NCBI RefSeq assembly: GCF_003144195.1
Contig: NW_020290099.1
Span: 1-50,602 of the forward strand
From: Ceraceosorus guamensis
Taxonomy: Eukaryota > Basidiomycota > Exobasidiomycetes > Ceraceosorales > Ceraceosoraceae
DNA: 50,602 bases
Direction of reading: 5' to 3'
Position numbers and translations under genes: made by a program. Positions 31,992-43,604 of this stretch are shown here, in pieces. Position 1 is the stretch's first letter, and each line of letters starts with the position of its first letter. The notes beneath the pieces were generated by a model. It was not told where the DNA came from. It did not search any database and saw only the letters and a list, made by a program, of their open reading frames with translations.

Positions 31992-32303
31992 ACTCGAACG
32001 CAAGCATGTGCATGGCCGTGCAAATTTCGAAGAATCGGCGCAGAGTTGACCGACCTGTTGGACAAGAAGATGGCGGGCACCGATTAGAAAGAGATCCAGA
32101 GCGCAGCATGATAGCACCACGATAGCCCTGCGAAGTGCTGGCATGCCGGTAGACTCCACACAAAGAGTCTGTCATTTCTGTGTATAATTCGACGCTCATA
32201 GTAGAATCGATCATTTTTGCTGACGTGCTGATGTATTGAATGTTCAAAGAATGCTCCGAGAGCTTCAAGGCACACGAAAGTGGATGTTTCTGTGCGCGTC
32301 ATC
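31992..32303. other. Intergenic between convergent U11 and the secreted-protein gene
   Basis: 312 bp of shared 3' flank. Nothing else seen. Confidence 0.4.
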
Positions 32304-35300
32304 TCATAGATGATGAAACACCCATTTGAAGTTGGTGTGGTCTGGGCTCGAAAGTCGAGGAGGTGTGAGTGGTCCCAGATGCAGCGTGTCCGGTGAGCTG
32401 CCGTGCAGGGACGTCAAGTCGGAATGGAGCGGAGAGCTGTGATGAAGAGCGCGATGGTCGGTCACCAATGGCGAGTCATCGTGCATCTGCTCAAAGGTGG
32501 AAAAGGTGCGCTTAGAGCCGCTCCGGAGACTTCCTTCGCGCAGCGGACTCAGAGTGGCGAATGTTGGGCTCAAGGAGGGGCTTCGGACAGGTGTGCGGTT
32601 TGGCGAGTCTGGGACTTGAATGGGCGACGGTCGTGTGACTGGCGCAGATTTGATCGCATGCTCTTCTGAGGCGGACGATGCTTTGTGCTCTGTCCTAGCA
32701 TCTTGATTGAGTGAGGAAGAAGCAGGCGCTGCTTGTGCAGGTGCCCTGGACGACCTTCGAGAGCTGCCCGGGCCTCTTTTTTCCTTGGGCGCGCCGAGAT
32801 CTGCCTGCTGCGGCTTCTCTTCTTGGGCGTGCTGTCTTATACTGTACTGCCAGGCTTTTTTGGTCGCTGCACGCATACCTTGAGTAGACATGATCATGGC
32901 TCTGCTGCGTGGCTCTTCGGGCGCGATGACTTGGCCTTTGAGCATTGGCCGTGGATTCGGAAGGAAAATGTCTGGCTTCATGTAGACCTGGCGGGGACAT
33001 CTCGAGAATGAGAGCAGTTTTCGTCATTTGGCCACGTGCAGAGCATGCTCACTTTGTGGTGCGAATAAGGCACTCCAATCCCAGTAATGCCCCCTCCAGG
33101 AAGAGCACGCCCGTGGTCGTCCCGCGCAGTACCCGTGATGTGCAGCGCAGGTTCGGTGTTGCTCCTCCCGAATTGACCTTTCACCTGCTCACGGTCCCCG
33201 TGGTCAGCTTGTGTCGTGTATGACGCTGTACTCCTTGCCTCCCCATTTCTCTGCACTCACTGTAAAACGTTTCATAGTGGGGTGGTAATGCGCAGCATAA
33301 TGCTCCACGCTTTCTTTCATCGCAGCAAGAGTCACATCACCACTCGGTCGCCCCTTGTGACCATGCCAGCTTACAGACACAGAGGGTCTATCCTCTGGCT
33401 CAGTAGGCGTCCGCAATTTGGAAGCGGGCTGGAGGTGATCTCTGGGCGGCACCGGACTAGGTTTCTCGACGGTCCACCCTCGAATGCCTCTATTCATGGC
33501 ATATTCTGGATACTTCCTGTAGAAATCCTTTGGCTTTCGGGGTAATCGACGACTTGCCCCGGCTTTTGAGGGGGCTGAACCTGTTTCCGAGGAAGCCAAC
33601 ACAGCAGACATTTGCTTGGTCCTCTTAGTCGTGCTTGGATCTTGCTCCTGCGACCCGTCAGACTCCGTTCTACTGGTATCAGCATCTTTAGCATGTATCA
33701 TGTAATTTGCGAGCGGCTTGGTCGTTTTGTCGGCAGCTTCATCTTTCGTTTGTGGCTTGAAATACTTGCGTGGCTTGAACTTCCATTTCTTTGCCTCATC
33801 AATGGCTGGATCGCTTTTCGTCGAATCAGAAGAATGTTCGTCCGCCCTTCTTATCAGTTTCTGAAATACATAGACGCGCTCGTAGCTCAGCACATGGACT
33901 TCGTAGCTCAGCACATGGACTTCGTTTCTCGAGCTTGACGACGTCCACGAGACTCGTCCAGCTTCGTACGTACCCGTTCAGCAGTCGGTGTGTCGCGCCT
34001 GGACAGAAGGGCACCCCTTCGATGTAGCCGGTCATTGTCGGCGCCAGAGGCATGCTTCTTACTTGGACCTTGCTCTGAGTCCGCACCCATTGTCGAGCTT
34101 TGTCCCCGGCTTTTCTTCTTTGTGCGCTCGGAGTCTGCGACAGATGGGCGTACAAGCGCCGATGGATCGGGATCTTCCCAGTGAAGCTCGCCTCCACGTG
34201 GCAAGTGTAACTTGGTCTGCGGTGCCATGTACACGCGAGTCTCGTCATAATGGTGCCCTATGGAAGTCACGCCTCCGCCGTGAATGGGCTTGTTGTTCTT
34301 TTCATACGCTAATCCTACAGCATGCAGCGTCGGCTCCGAATCTGTGCGGGTGAATTTTTGAATGACCTGAAAACAGAGCGGGGACAATTTTCAGGAATTC
34401 GAGTGCACGCGTGGGTATATACACACGGTCCAGAGCAACTCACATCAAATGTGGCCATGTTGGGTTTGAAATACTTCCGATGATGTTGCAAGGCTGCTAC
34501 GTAGGGCGATGTATCCTTGGGCATTCTCTGATTCGTCCACAGGATTCGAACTGGCTCATCCGGCACCTTGTGTGCCTTTTGCCCAGATGATACAGAAGCT
34601 GATACGTAAGTGGACGTATCACGATAAGGCGGTGGCAGCTTTGCTTCGAGGTGATACGGTGCCTTGTGGTCATACGGAGCCGATGGCTGCTTACTTTGAA
34701 AGTCACGCGGCTGCGATGTCCTGACGAATGCGTTCCTACCTTTGAGTCTCAAAGGGACGGAGCGGATGGGCGAACCAGCTTGGACCTTCACGGTCTTTGT
34801 GCCATTCTGATTTGGCACCTCGATCTGATTATCGCGTGTGGATGCTGCAGCATGTTTGTGCTCTGCTCTGGGTGGGTCTTCTGCAATCGCCGGGCTTGCA
34901 GAGTAAGAGGACATCTCTTGAGGAGGCGATGTGTGCTGCGTCTGGTATCGATCTGGCTGAGGACTTGGGTCATGCACGGCCCCTCCATGCTGTGCCTCGA
35001 CAAAGCTTTTGCCATTCGACTGATGTGCGCCAGATGAATGTTTCTCCTCGCTTGGTTTTGTGTTGTGCACCGCGTCTCCGGATGAATGATTTGAGTTTGG
35101 TGATTTGGGTGAGTGTATGCTCGCAAAATCATGCGCGTAAGGGGCCTGGGCATGCGAATGGTCATCTAGTAGGCGCGTCACCTCATCGCCGTCCGACGCG
35201 TGACCATGACCAAGCACCGCACTCCGCATGCTGGAGTGTGAAGGGGCAGAGGTGGCTGTATTAGCGCTGCTGCTTCTAGTTGAGGGGGCGTCAGGCCAGG

Positions 35301-35944
35301 GGTTCGGCTTTCCGTGTGCGAGGCCAGAGTTTCTGGCTTGTGGAAAAGTCACATCTTCCCAAAGCGCTTGATGTGCGTAGGAATGATTGTCGATGAGCAG
35401 AGGACCGGAATCTGAAGAGCTTGTCGGCGAGACAGCCGGCGTATGGAGCGGAGTGTGCTTCGTCTCGAACGTCGAGTGGGGAGAAGTCGAAGAGCCTGGA
35501 GAGAAGCGTGGCGAGGCGGATGCGTGATGAAGGTCTCCATCGCCAGATTGTGGATGTAACTTGCCTGAGCCGGGAGAGGAGGAAGCATTGCGTGGGGAAT
35601 GGCGGGCCTGAGGCAGCATGTGCTCCATGACGTGCTCTTGCAGATACTCTGGAATATCGACGAAAAGATGCTGCTCCGGCGAGCCTCTTTTGATTATCGC
35701 TGGTCTGAGCTCCGTATAGCTCGAGTGGACGATTTTCGCATTATTCTGGCGAATTGCATCCTAAAGAAGGAATGGAGCTCTCTGAGCTGCTGAAAGTCTT
35801 CGAAGGTTGAGAATCGTGACTCACGTTCGGAAATGTCTCTCTGGCATCGAGTTGACGCTGTGAAAGGCCCAGGTATGATCGTGGGGCCGCAGCAATGCTA
35901 GTGCAGAGCGTCGTTGCGCCAAGTAGGACAGGTACTAGCTGCAT
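32304..35944 (-). CDS. Large secreted protein with two diverged copies of an unknown module
   Basis: Six exons, all joined in phase 0: 35944-35825, 35760-34444, 34366-33974, 33860-33261, 33184-33053, 32987-32304; about 1081 aa. Exon 1 encodes a typical signal peptide (MQLVPVLLGATTLCTSIAAA) and its mature start. Residues about 85-420 are low complexity, rich in Ser, His and Pro, with two DNHSYAH / DDHSHAQ-like boxes. Two copies of an about 90-residue module follow, near residues 450-550 and 750-870. Shared pattern: I/V.W...DxS/V..A...Y.P.M..F, then EPxLH..G.A...G....GGG(V/I)T.IG, then VYM.P...LP. Between and after them the chain is Lys/Arg- and Ser-rich. An intron interrupts both copies at the same place, just before VIQKF / VKGQF. 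I do not recognise the family. A candidate secreted effector or cell-surface protein (inference); an intracellular role is less likely given the signal peptide. Confidence 0.7.
33880..33922. repeat. 21-bp tandem duplication inside intron 3 of the secreted-protein gene
   Basis: CGTAGCTCAGCACATGGACTT occurs twice in direct succession (about 33881-33901 and 33902-33922). It lies in the intron (33861-33973), so it does not alter the protein. Confidence 0.8.
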
Positions 35945-37173
35945 CGTCAGCTATACCTAGATCGGGGCGCCGAGTTGCAGGTCTAGCGAGTCCGGGCCGA
36001 TTTGTGATGATCTCGACCAAAGCTTTGGGACGTGTTGCGAATTGAAATGGGCCCGTGCTGGCCAGCAGCGAGGCGAACAACGACATGGAGGATGGGAAGG
36101 AAGAAGCGAGCATAGTCCGCGAGTCGTACAGCCTTAAGTGCACTTGCTTACCTCCGCACCATGAGAATGGAGCACAGCTAGGCCGCTTACAGCCACCCAC
36201 GACTGCATTTAAAGAGGCGTTCGCCACACCTAGAGGGCAAAGGCACGTAAGGCCAATCAAAGCGGATCCAGCCCAGTGGCGTTTTCGCGCGTCCAGAAAA
36301 GTCTTGCGGTGGCGACGAAGCTGTTGGGAGATAAGAAGGGAGCAAAAAGCGTCAGTGCAGCGTCGAGTCGCGTCGTGTCGCGTCGCGCGCGTCTGACCGT
36401 ATAGATGCGCGCGCAACTGTAGTCGGCACCGATTCTGGATAGTCGCAGCACCAACTCGAAAAGGGATGAGCCAGATGGTTCAAGACGAGGCTGCGAATTA
36501 GCGATAGGTCACGGGTGGCAGGAGCTCATCGACGCCGTTCTGCAGTGTGCCTGAGCTCCACCTCCGAGGCAGAATCACAATCGCCACCGTAGCTCAGGAG
36601 CGCAGCATCCTATGGCACCTATGGCAAAACTTCATCTTCCCCTTCGTCGCGAATTGCACCTACCTGCCTGCACCGCTGAAGCTCTGCAAGTAGACGCCAC
36701 TCGTCACCGATTGTTGACCCGAGTGGCGATCTAGATCCCGAGGGCAATACGACGCCTGCGGCACCGCCACGTAGCGCCTTTTCCGTCCGTTGCAGTCTCG
36801 AGATCTTTCAAGGATAATTTGCGCCCGCACCTTAACTTCACCGGCAAAGGGGCAAGCAAAGCATCAATCGCGAGCTATTGCTGCAAGGTCTGGAAAATTC
36901 ACTCTTGCCTGGCGAATACTGAGCTCCATCTCCCATCCCCTTTGGGGGGGATCAGTTCCAAACCGATGCTAATGATCATGTATTCGCTGTCGCATGGCCC
37001 TTCGTGCACGCTTACCCAACATCATTGACCCGAGTGATCACTAGAGCCAGATTGCAAGGATCTGTAGGTCGACGAGCGGTGGTCTCGAGAGAAATGGTGA
37101 CGACGACGACGATGATGCTCTCGTTGCGGTCCCAATCTACAAGAGGACGTCTGCGTTGTGAGCAACGTATACT
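35945..37173. other. Intergenic; promoter of the secreted-protein gene and 3' flank of NDUFB9
   Basis: 1.2 kb. Contains a short GTCGC-rich run (about 36360-36392). A TAGCTCAG motif at about 36593 resembles a tRNA A box, but no B box or cloverleaf follows. No gene called. Confidence 0.4.
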
Positions 37174-38011
37174 TTAGTGGCCCGCCAAAGCAGCTTCCTT
37201 TTCGGCCTTGGTGAACATGCGAGGCTGTACGTTGAAAGGGAAATGACCGGATCAGTCTTTCATGTCACTGGAACGCAGAGTCAAAGACCGGGTTCAAACA
37301 CCCACAGGGATATTGCGTTCCCTGTTGCGTGTCAAGAGTGCACAGGAGAAGAAGACTATCAGGTCAGTGAGGGCCATCCTCTGAGGAGGTCTTGCTGCAA
37401 GCCTTGTACGCACCACTTGGTTCCATCTTCGGCCAGGGGAGCTGTAAGAAGCGTAATATGCGTAGGATCAGGCACACAGGGGTCAGCTGGGCAGCTCAAG
37501 ATGACTCATCAGGTCGGACTCTTTCAGAGAACATGCCTATCGGGTGAGCATAGCGCCTGCAAGTCGCTGCACAAGACACGGCAACCTCGCGACGTGCGTG
37601 TGATAACCCGGCAACGCTGAAAGATAACGACCATAGGTCTCTTCCGCAATTCGTAGGCTAGCATTGGCACCAACTGCCCTGATCCACGAAAATGCCTCCC
37701 CACTTACGTTTGTATGGATCCGGATGAGCTCTGCTCAACAAGTCTTTCTCCGCCTTTTCGAGCACGCTCGCCAATTCCCTAGGGTTCCTGATATGTCTAG
37801 CCCTCTCAAACTCTGCTCTAATTTCGATCGCCCTGTCTCTCCAGATATCCCGTCTAATCACCCAATCCAGCTCGTTCTTGAGGTAGCGACGGTACAGTCC
37901 TTGAACGTAGGATTTGTGTGCTGCGGAAAAGGGCTGAGCGGACAGGCTCGAGGAGACTCCGCTGCTGGCTCCGCTCGCCTGATATAATAGCTTGCTCGCT
38001 CGAAAGGCCAT
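37174..38011 (-). CDS. NDUFB9: Mitochondrial complex I subunit NDUFB9 (B22, LYR family), four exons
   Basis: Exons are 38011-37708, 37441-37414 (28 nt), 37321-37306 (16 nt) and 37224-37174; phases agree throughout and the product is 132 aa, normal for the family. It is an accessory subunit of NADH:ubiquinone oxidoreductase in the inner mitochondrial membrane, binding the acyl carrier protein through its LYR motif. Seen: HKSYVQGLYRRYLKNELDWV (the LYR motif is inside), RAEFERARH, the PPLAEDGTKWERNIPPRM end assembled across exons 2-4, and a final KAEKEAALAGH. The WERN signature is only obtained if the 16-nt exon is included, which supports the model. The basic, Ser-rich N-terminus fits a mitochondrial protein. 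Head to head with the GOLPH3 gene. Confidence 0.88.
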
Positions 38012-39060
38012 CTTGACTGATTGCGCATGGCAGGGTTGAGAAGTTCAGCGGACAAACGGGGTGAGCGATTGATATGGAATCACACTGAACTCTTGCCTCT
38101 ACAGAAGACTCACAGCAACGTGTTTGATCAAATGACAGTGTGTCCGACCGATGACAGCCGAAATGATGGTGGATCCGGTTCGCGACCTGTGATCGCGTAG
38201 CAGCTGCCGCTCATGTGGTGGATGCGTGCATGCTGGGTTTGGCGCAACACGATGTGCTGAAGCGTGAATCGCAATCACGAATGCATGGGCGGGCTACAGC
38301 ACGCTACCCACGTGGCTTGTGAGGCAGTGCGCCCGCCTTGTCGTCCATGCATGCGGAACGCGCACCAGCCAGCCAGCCAGCCAGCCAGGCCCACAGCATA
38401 TATACATGCGCCTTTGGCGGCGGGGCGAACAGAGGTGGGACTCGCGACTGTACTTGACCGTGTCTCGCAACCGCGCGCATGCTGTGCGCCATGAACGTCA
38501 AGAAGCTCGACGAGAGGACCGCATGCTGTGTTCGTCACTTCCAACTTTACAATTAAAGGCAGGCTCACCTAAGCCGCGAGTCGTGCATGTCTGTCTCGTC
38601 GCGGGAACGCTAGCTGCGATCATCTGCTTGCTGATCCGGCATCCGGCATCCGCCATCCTTGACGAAGTGGAGTCTGCGAGCAGGCGAAAGGCGAATAGCG
38701 ACACGGAAACCTCTCACTGCGGGACACCCGACAGCATTGGCGCAGAGCAATTGCGAGCTCGATCTGCATCGCGAGCGCCAGCGAGGTTGCAGTGAGACGA
38801 GCCTTGTCAGCCAGTCACAGTCCTTTCTCGAGCTGGTCATTGCTTGCTGGAGGATCACTAGAAGCTTTGGGACCACAACGCAGTTCCACAGAGCAACACG
38901 CTCCAGCTCGACTTCCTCCGCCATACCAGCTCTGCAGCCAACTTGCGGATCTCGATTGCGGGAAATTGTTGGGCCTTGCTATACACTTCGCGCGAGCGAC
39001 GTTGCCCAAGATCAATCCGGCGAAGAGAGCTAGCGAGCCCTGCTGAGCCATACTATCACG
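38012..39060. promoter_or_regulatory. Divergent region NDUFB9 / VPS74 with CAGC repeats
   Basis: 1.05 kb between divergent starts. A CAGC tetranucleotide run (about six units) lies at 38365-38388, followed by a CATATATACATG TATA-like element at about 38397. No additional coding sequence recognised. Confidence 0.4.
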
Positions 39061-40830
39061 ATGGCTTCGACATCGGGTCTACAGCGAAGGCGAGGTGGGG
39101 GCGGAGTAGGAGGAGGCGCCTTAGCATCAGATGATATTTCAAGAGCCGGACCTTCGCACTCTCGCAAAGCTTCTTTCGATTCCTTGCCATCCCGAACCGG
39201 TACTCCCTCGGTGCAGCACAGCAACGGACGTTCTCATCTCGACAATCCCTCCTTCTCCTCTTCAAATCCCACCGAGGGCTCCAACTCGGCAAAAAGTCGA
39301 ACTGCAGCAGGAGCTGCCAGCATTTCCACAACAAGTCAGAGCGGACATAGAATCGCGTATGATCCCAGAGATTTGCAGGATGAGGGCGAGGAGAAGGAGA
39401 ATCCTAGATTGACGCTGATGGAAGAGTGCCTGTTGCTCGGATTGAAGGACAAGCAGGTAAGTGTGGAACGCCATCTTCAAGGGAATATCATTCTCCTGAA
39501 ATGTAAGCGGCGGGCTCGGGGGTCCAAAGACTGTGTGGTTGTGCTAGAGGTTGAGAAGGTCCGACTGGCGAGACAGCCGCAGTGGGTCCACGCTGGGCCA
39601 AAGCGCTAGCCTGCTGCGCGGCTTGGGCTCTGCACCACCGCTTACAGCGTAGCATCTTCAATGACATCTTTGAACCTACTCCCAACTTCTGACACTTCTG
39701 CTCCCTTTCATACTTCACTGCAGGGCTACTTGTCTTTCTGGAACGACAACATTTCCTACTCCTTGCGTGGCTGCATTCTCATCGAGCTATGTCTTCGCAA
39801 GCGAATAAGCATCTCGAGAGACACCTCAGCATCTTCAGGTCGGTTCAGAGGCAACGCTTTGCCTCTGCAAGATAGATTGATCGAGGTCGTGGATGGCAAA
39901 ATGACGGGAGAAGTTTTGCTAGATGAAACGTTGAAACTGATGAAGAGTAGCGAGAGGATGAGCGCGAGTCAATGGGTCGACCTGCTCAGCGGTGAGTGTC
40001 TGGCAACAGTATTCCATTGCTCGAGTAGGCACGTCATTCTAATGGGGACACCTTTGCGCTGCCGCTGCTGGCTTGGGCCTGTGATCAGGCGAGACGTGGA
40101 ATGTGACGAAGATTGGCTATCAGCTGAAGCAGGTGCGGGAACGCTTAGCCAAAGGATTGGTCGACAAGGGCATCTTGCGCACCGAGAAGCGGAACTTTCT
40201 ACTGTTCGACATGGCGACGCATCCTGTATCCGACAGCAGCGCCAAAGATGCGGTGCTCCGTCGAGTGTTGAGCCTCTTGACGAGCAGTACCCCGACGCTT
40301 CACGCATCCGCACTGTATCGAGAAGAGAGGAAGAACATCGCCTTTGCAGCTACTAGGAGCTTGTCCCTCTTATGCTGCTCCTTTAGCGCCAATGTTTTGG
40401 AGAATGCGCTCGCACACCTCTCTTACGACGCCAGGGAAGCGGCTTTTCAAAAAGTGGACGATATCCTTTCCGATTTCAGCCAGTGGCCTATGGCGCCTCG
40501 TTCTGGCATCGCTGTGGGCAGCGGACCTTCAAATGCGGCTGCTGGAGCGGGCGCGGGACAGAAGACGGGCATCGGAGAAGGCAGTATCAGCAGGAACAAT
40601 GAAGAGGGCAATCTGGGAGTGAGCACGTTCGAACTTGCCAAGGCGGTTAGAAATGATCTGATCAGTGGAGGTGGAAACGAGGCGCAATTCGAAGCTATTG
40701 CGGCCGTGCTGTATGTGCTCAGTAGGATGGACAGCCTGGTGAGTTTCTTCTTGGTTAAATTTCTCCCGTCCGCATCGTTGTCTTGTGTTGCCTGGATGCT
40801 GAATGTGACCATGCTGCTGTATAGCTATGA
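39061..40830 (+). CDS. VPS74: GOLPH3 / Vps74 Golgi PI4P-binding protein, four exons
   Basis: Exons: 39061-39456, 39724-39991, 40089-40738, 40825-40830; 439 aa. The protein binds PI4P on Golgi membranes and helps retain glycosyltransferases through their cytosolic tails. Seen: a disordered Gly/Ser-rich N-terminus of about 110 residues, then [44 protein letters not shown], the classic [18 protein letters not shown] across the exon 2/3 join, [19 protein letters not shown] and [18 protein letters not shown]. An insert of about 60 residues rich in Gly/Ala precedes the final helix, which ends [17 protein letters not shown]. The last exon is only CTA TGA; reading straight through the donor at 40739 would add a long unrelated tail, so the tiny exon is preferred. 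Longer than yeast Vps74 because of the N-terminus and insert. Confidence 0.88.
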
Positions 40831-41571
40831 CATCACAGTTCCCGAATATTTGCCTTTCGCGGGGGCAGCAGTTGCGAGGCCTCTTCGTCCGATGGCTCAA
40901 AAGATGCTCGCTAGCTCCTCTGATTCGTCAATGCTCGCCGCTGATCATGACAGAGCTATTGCTGCTCCTACTCATGGCCAGGCGCGCGGCGCTACCCGCG
41001 TGGCATGCGGCGACGGAGCACTCGCGAGCGCACAAGCACGAGACTCGCGCTCCACGAGCACTTTGTAAAGCTGCACAGCACGTACTTATCCTCGCGCGAT
41101 GCCCGCACAAATGCTACACAATTGCTCGCTTTGGTCCCATGACACATCTCGATGATGTGGGCCTAGCATTGTGAGACGGGCAAAAATGCAAATCTTGCAC
41201 AGGCTTCTCAGACAGGGACAACGCAGCCAGCCAGGACCCTCGCACTTTGATTTGGTACCCTCAAGATTTGCTATCCATCTCTATTTTGCATCGTGCGTCA
41301 TAAATGATGAACGTCGTACGATTCGAGCCTCACACGATCGACTCCCGATCGAAAGTCGACTCGTCTTGCCCGCTTTCCATGCGCCCCCAAATCCATCTCA
41401 TGCCCGCACATGAAAGCGAACATCGAATCCTCATCAAGCATCTGCGAGAAAAGCAGCGCATATGACCGTAAACAAAACTCGCAAGTATGCGGGAAAAGCA
41501 TAAAGATGGGCCGCCCAATCGATTGGGGAAGGACATGTGTGCTTGAGCTGATTGGATTTTGCCCCGGCGGA
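40831..41571. other. Intergenic between convergent VPS74 and CRC1
   Basis: 0.74 kb of 3' flanks. The frame continuing past the VPS74 donor stays open to about 41066 but has no conserved features. Nothing else seen. Confidence 0.4.
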
Positions 41572-43604
41572 TCAGAAGAGGTTGTTCATGGCTTTGAGAG
41601 AAACTTCGACGCCGAGCTGGGAGGAGGGGGGTGAGTGAACATCGTGCAGGCGAGAGCAAAGGATATCATCAGCCTTTCGTCCCTTTCGCTCCATTGCGCC
41701 GTCTGACTCTGATCGACTCACGAAAGTGGCGGCGTTGGCAGGGACTGCGGCAAGATGGATATGGGGAAGGGAAGCAAGAAAAGGTCGATTTTTCAGCACC
41801 GATGTACAAATTGCCAACTTTGGCCCGCGCCGCGCAATAACCAAGAATTGAGGCTCTACGAGGGGTGGGAGAGGGGGCTCAGAAGGAATGACCTGACTCA
41901 CAAGCGCGCAGCATGGCGGGTCCAGCACCCTTGAAAAGCGCCTTGACTCCGTCCTTTGCGATCGTTTGTCTCGCGCAATCTATGAAGCTGTTGTAAGTAC
42001 CGTGAGGCGCTCCTTGGTAACGAGACTTGACCACGTCGGGAGGGATCGCGACGAGCCACTGTCAAGCGCAGTAGAGAGAGACAAGGTAGAGAGGGAGAAA
42101 GAGAGGTGATCTGCGTCAGCTTTGGTTCTCTGGCCTCTAGCCGTGCAGCAAAGCGTCCTCCCTGCCCTTCGTCGCGCCCTTTTTGAATGCTCTGCTCTTC
42201 GCGTCCATGCGCGTTCTCGCGGAGCGTGTACCACGTGTTGCAGCTTTCGAGCCAAATTCCACAACGATTGGTCCAGACAGCAGCCAGCTTTTGCACCCTC
42301 CTATGAGCTCCATTCCCCTGGTCTGCCGAGTCAGATACCCACCATGCTCATACCAGCCAAGCCACCAGCCGTGAGAACATTGAGCAGGTTGAGCTGACTA
42401 GGGTCCTGGCCCTTAGGCGTCAGACCAGCCTTGATGGTCTCATAAGCGCAAAAGTAGCTGTCCGCCCATCGCGTAGGCAAAGTAGAATGAAGGTGAAGCG
42501 TAGGCAGTCAGTACGAGGTTGCACAGGCAAAAGCAATCGCGCACGGATCTGGGAGGCGAAAGCGGCTTGTTCCTGGTTTCGAAGCTCTCGCTGGAGGTGG
42601 CAGAGCACTGCGCCTTCGCGTAACATGCAGCAGTTGCACGTTTCAAGGCCCCACAGGCCCTGACGCTTTCATCCATGCAGACCAAGGGGTCCAAGCGATG
42701 ATGCGCCCAGTCCGTCCCTGCTACAAGCGCCAAAATTCCACCAAGATGGTGCTCTGCTTCTCCCTCTTCCAATCAGTACCCCACCCATCCGAGCATCACC
42801 TTGAGTGCGGAGCTATCTGCGCGCTCGCATCACCTCTCGCCCGCAGCCCAAGCACTCTCTGAAGGCCTGAAAATGCATCAGCACACCACAATACTCACGC
42901 AGCAGAACCAGGTCCATCGCGAGCCAGGGTGGCTGCTGTGCCTCTAAAGACGCTCTTCAAACCTCCTTCCTTGTAAAGTTGGCGCACCACATCTACGGGT
43001 CCGTTGTAAGTAGGACCTGATGATCCCGATTGACCTTGAAGCTGAAATCAAGGCAAAAGGCAAACATTTTAGTAGACATGTGGGATGGGCTGATTAGCGT
43101 TGCGATCAGGCCAGAGGATACGTTCATCTCCGTGCAGAATTGGCGGCTCACCTGCAAGAGCACCTTGACACGCTCAGCCGGTCCAGCAACGAGGGTGGTG
43201 GGTACAGCACTAAAGAAGCCAGCAAAAGCCAATTCTCCCAAACCCAATTTGGGATCTTTTCTATCGGGTGTGAGTCCATAGACTATCTTCTTGCCCAAAT
43301 CGTAGCTGAAAAAGCTGATGGCAAAGATGGGCGTGACACCTACGAGGGGAGGACCCATTCCTCTGTACATTCCCTTGACCCCATCCGCCTTGATCGTCTT
43401 TCGCACCACATCCAAGCCTCCCGTGTAGGTGCCTTCGGCGGCCGTCTGAAGACGCGTCTTTGTCAGGTCAAAAGGATGTCCTACCAACACGGCTGATACG
43501 CCTCCAAACCCGCCAGACAAGAATGACTTGATGGCGGATGATGCTCCCTTCTTCTCTGCTAGCTGCTCATCCTTGATTGCTGCGGCTGTTTGATCTTCTG
43601 CCAT
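41572..43604 (-). CDS. CRC1: Mitochondrial carnitine/acylcarnitine carrier, six exons
   Basis: Exons: 43604-43152, 43041-42899, 42457-42343, 42058-41902, 41744-41722, 41616-41572; 311 aa, close to the usual 300. It exchanges acylcarnitine for carnitine across the inner mitochondrial membrane to feed beta-oxidation. Three carrier repeats are seen. Repeat 1 has the HPFDLTKTRLQT signature and GMYRGMGPPLVGVTPIFAIS. Repeat 2 has AGPAERVKVLLQ, then GGLKSVFRGTAATLARDGPG and YFCAYETIKAGLTPKGQDPS. Repeat 3 has IPPDVVKSRYQGAPHGTYN and ALFKGAGPAMLRAFPANAAT. The RDGPGSA.YF and RAFPANAATF pieces are typical of the carnitine branch rather than other SLC25 members. It is divergent from the C1-THF synthase gene across a 1.7-kb spacer. 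Confidence 0.9.

Noticed and set aside
36585-36625. GTAGCTCAGGAG, resembling a tRNA D-arm (A box)
   Set aside because: No GGTTCRANNCC box follows within 100 bp and no cloverleaf can be drawn.
37285-37320. GGGTTCAAACACCC, resembling a tRNA T-arm (B box)
   Set aside because: No A box or acceptor stem at the right distance, and it lies within NDUFB9 intron sequence.
37177-37620. A 147-codon plus-strand frame
   Set aside because: It overlaps, on the opposite strand, the small exons of NDUFB9, whose splice phases and conserved WERN end are far better support.
40739-41066. A long C-terminal extension of the GOLPH3/Vps74 protein
   Set aside because: It begins at a consensus donor, has no conservation-like features, and the family ends at SRMDSL-type sequence.
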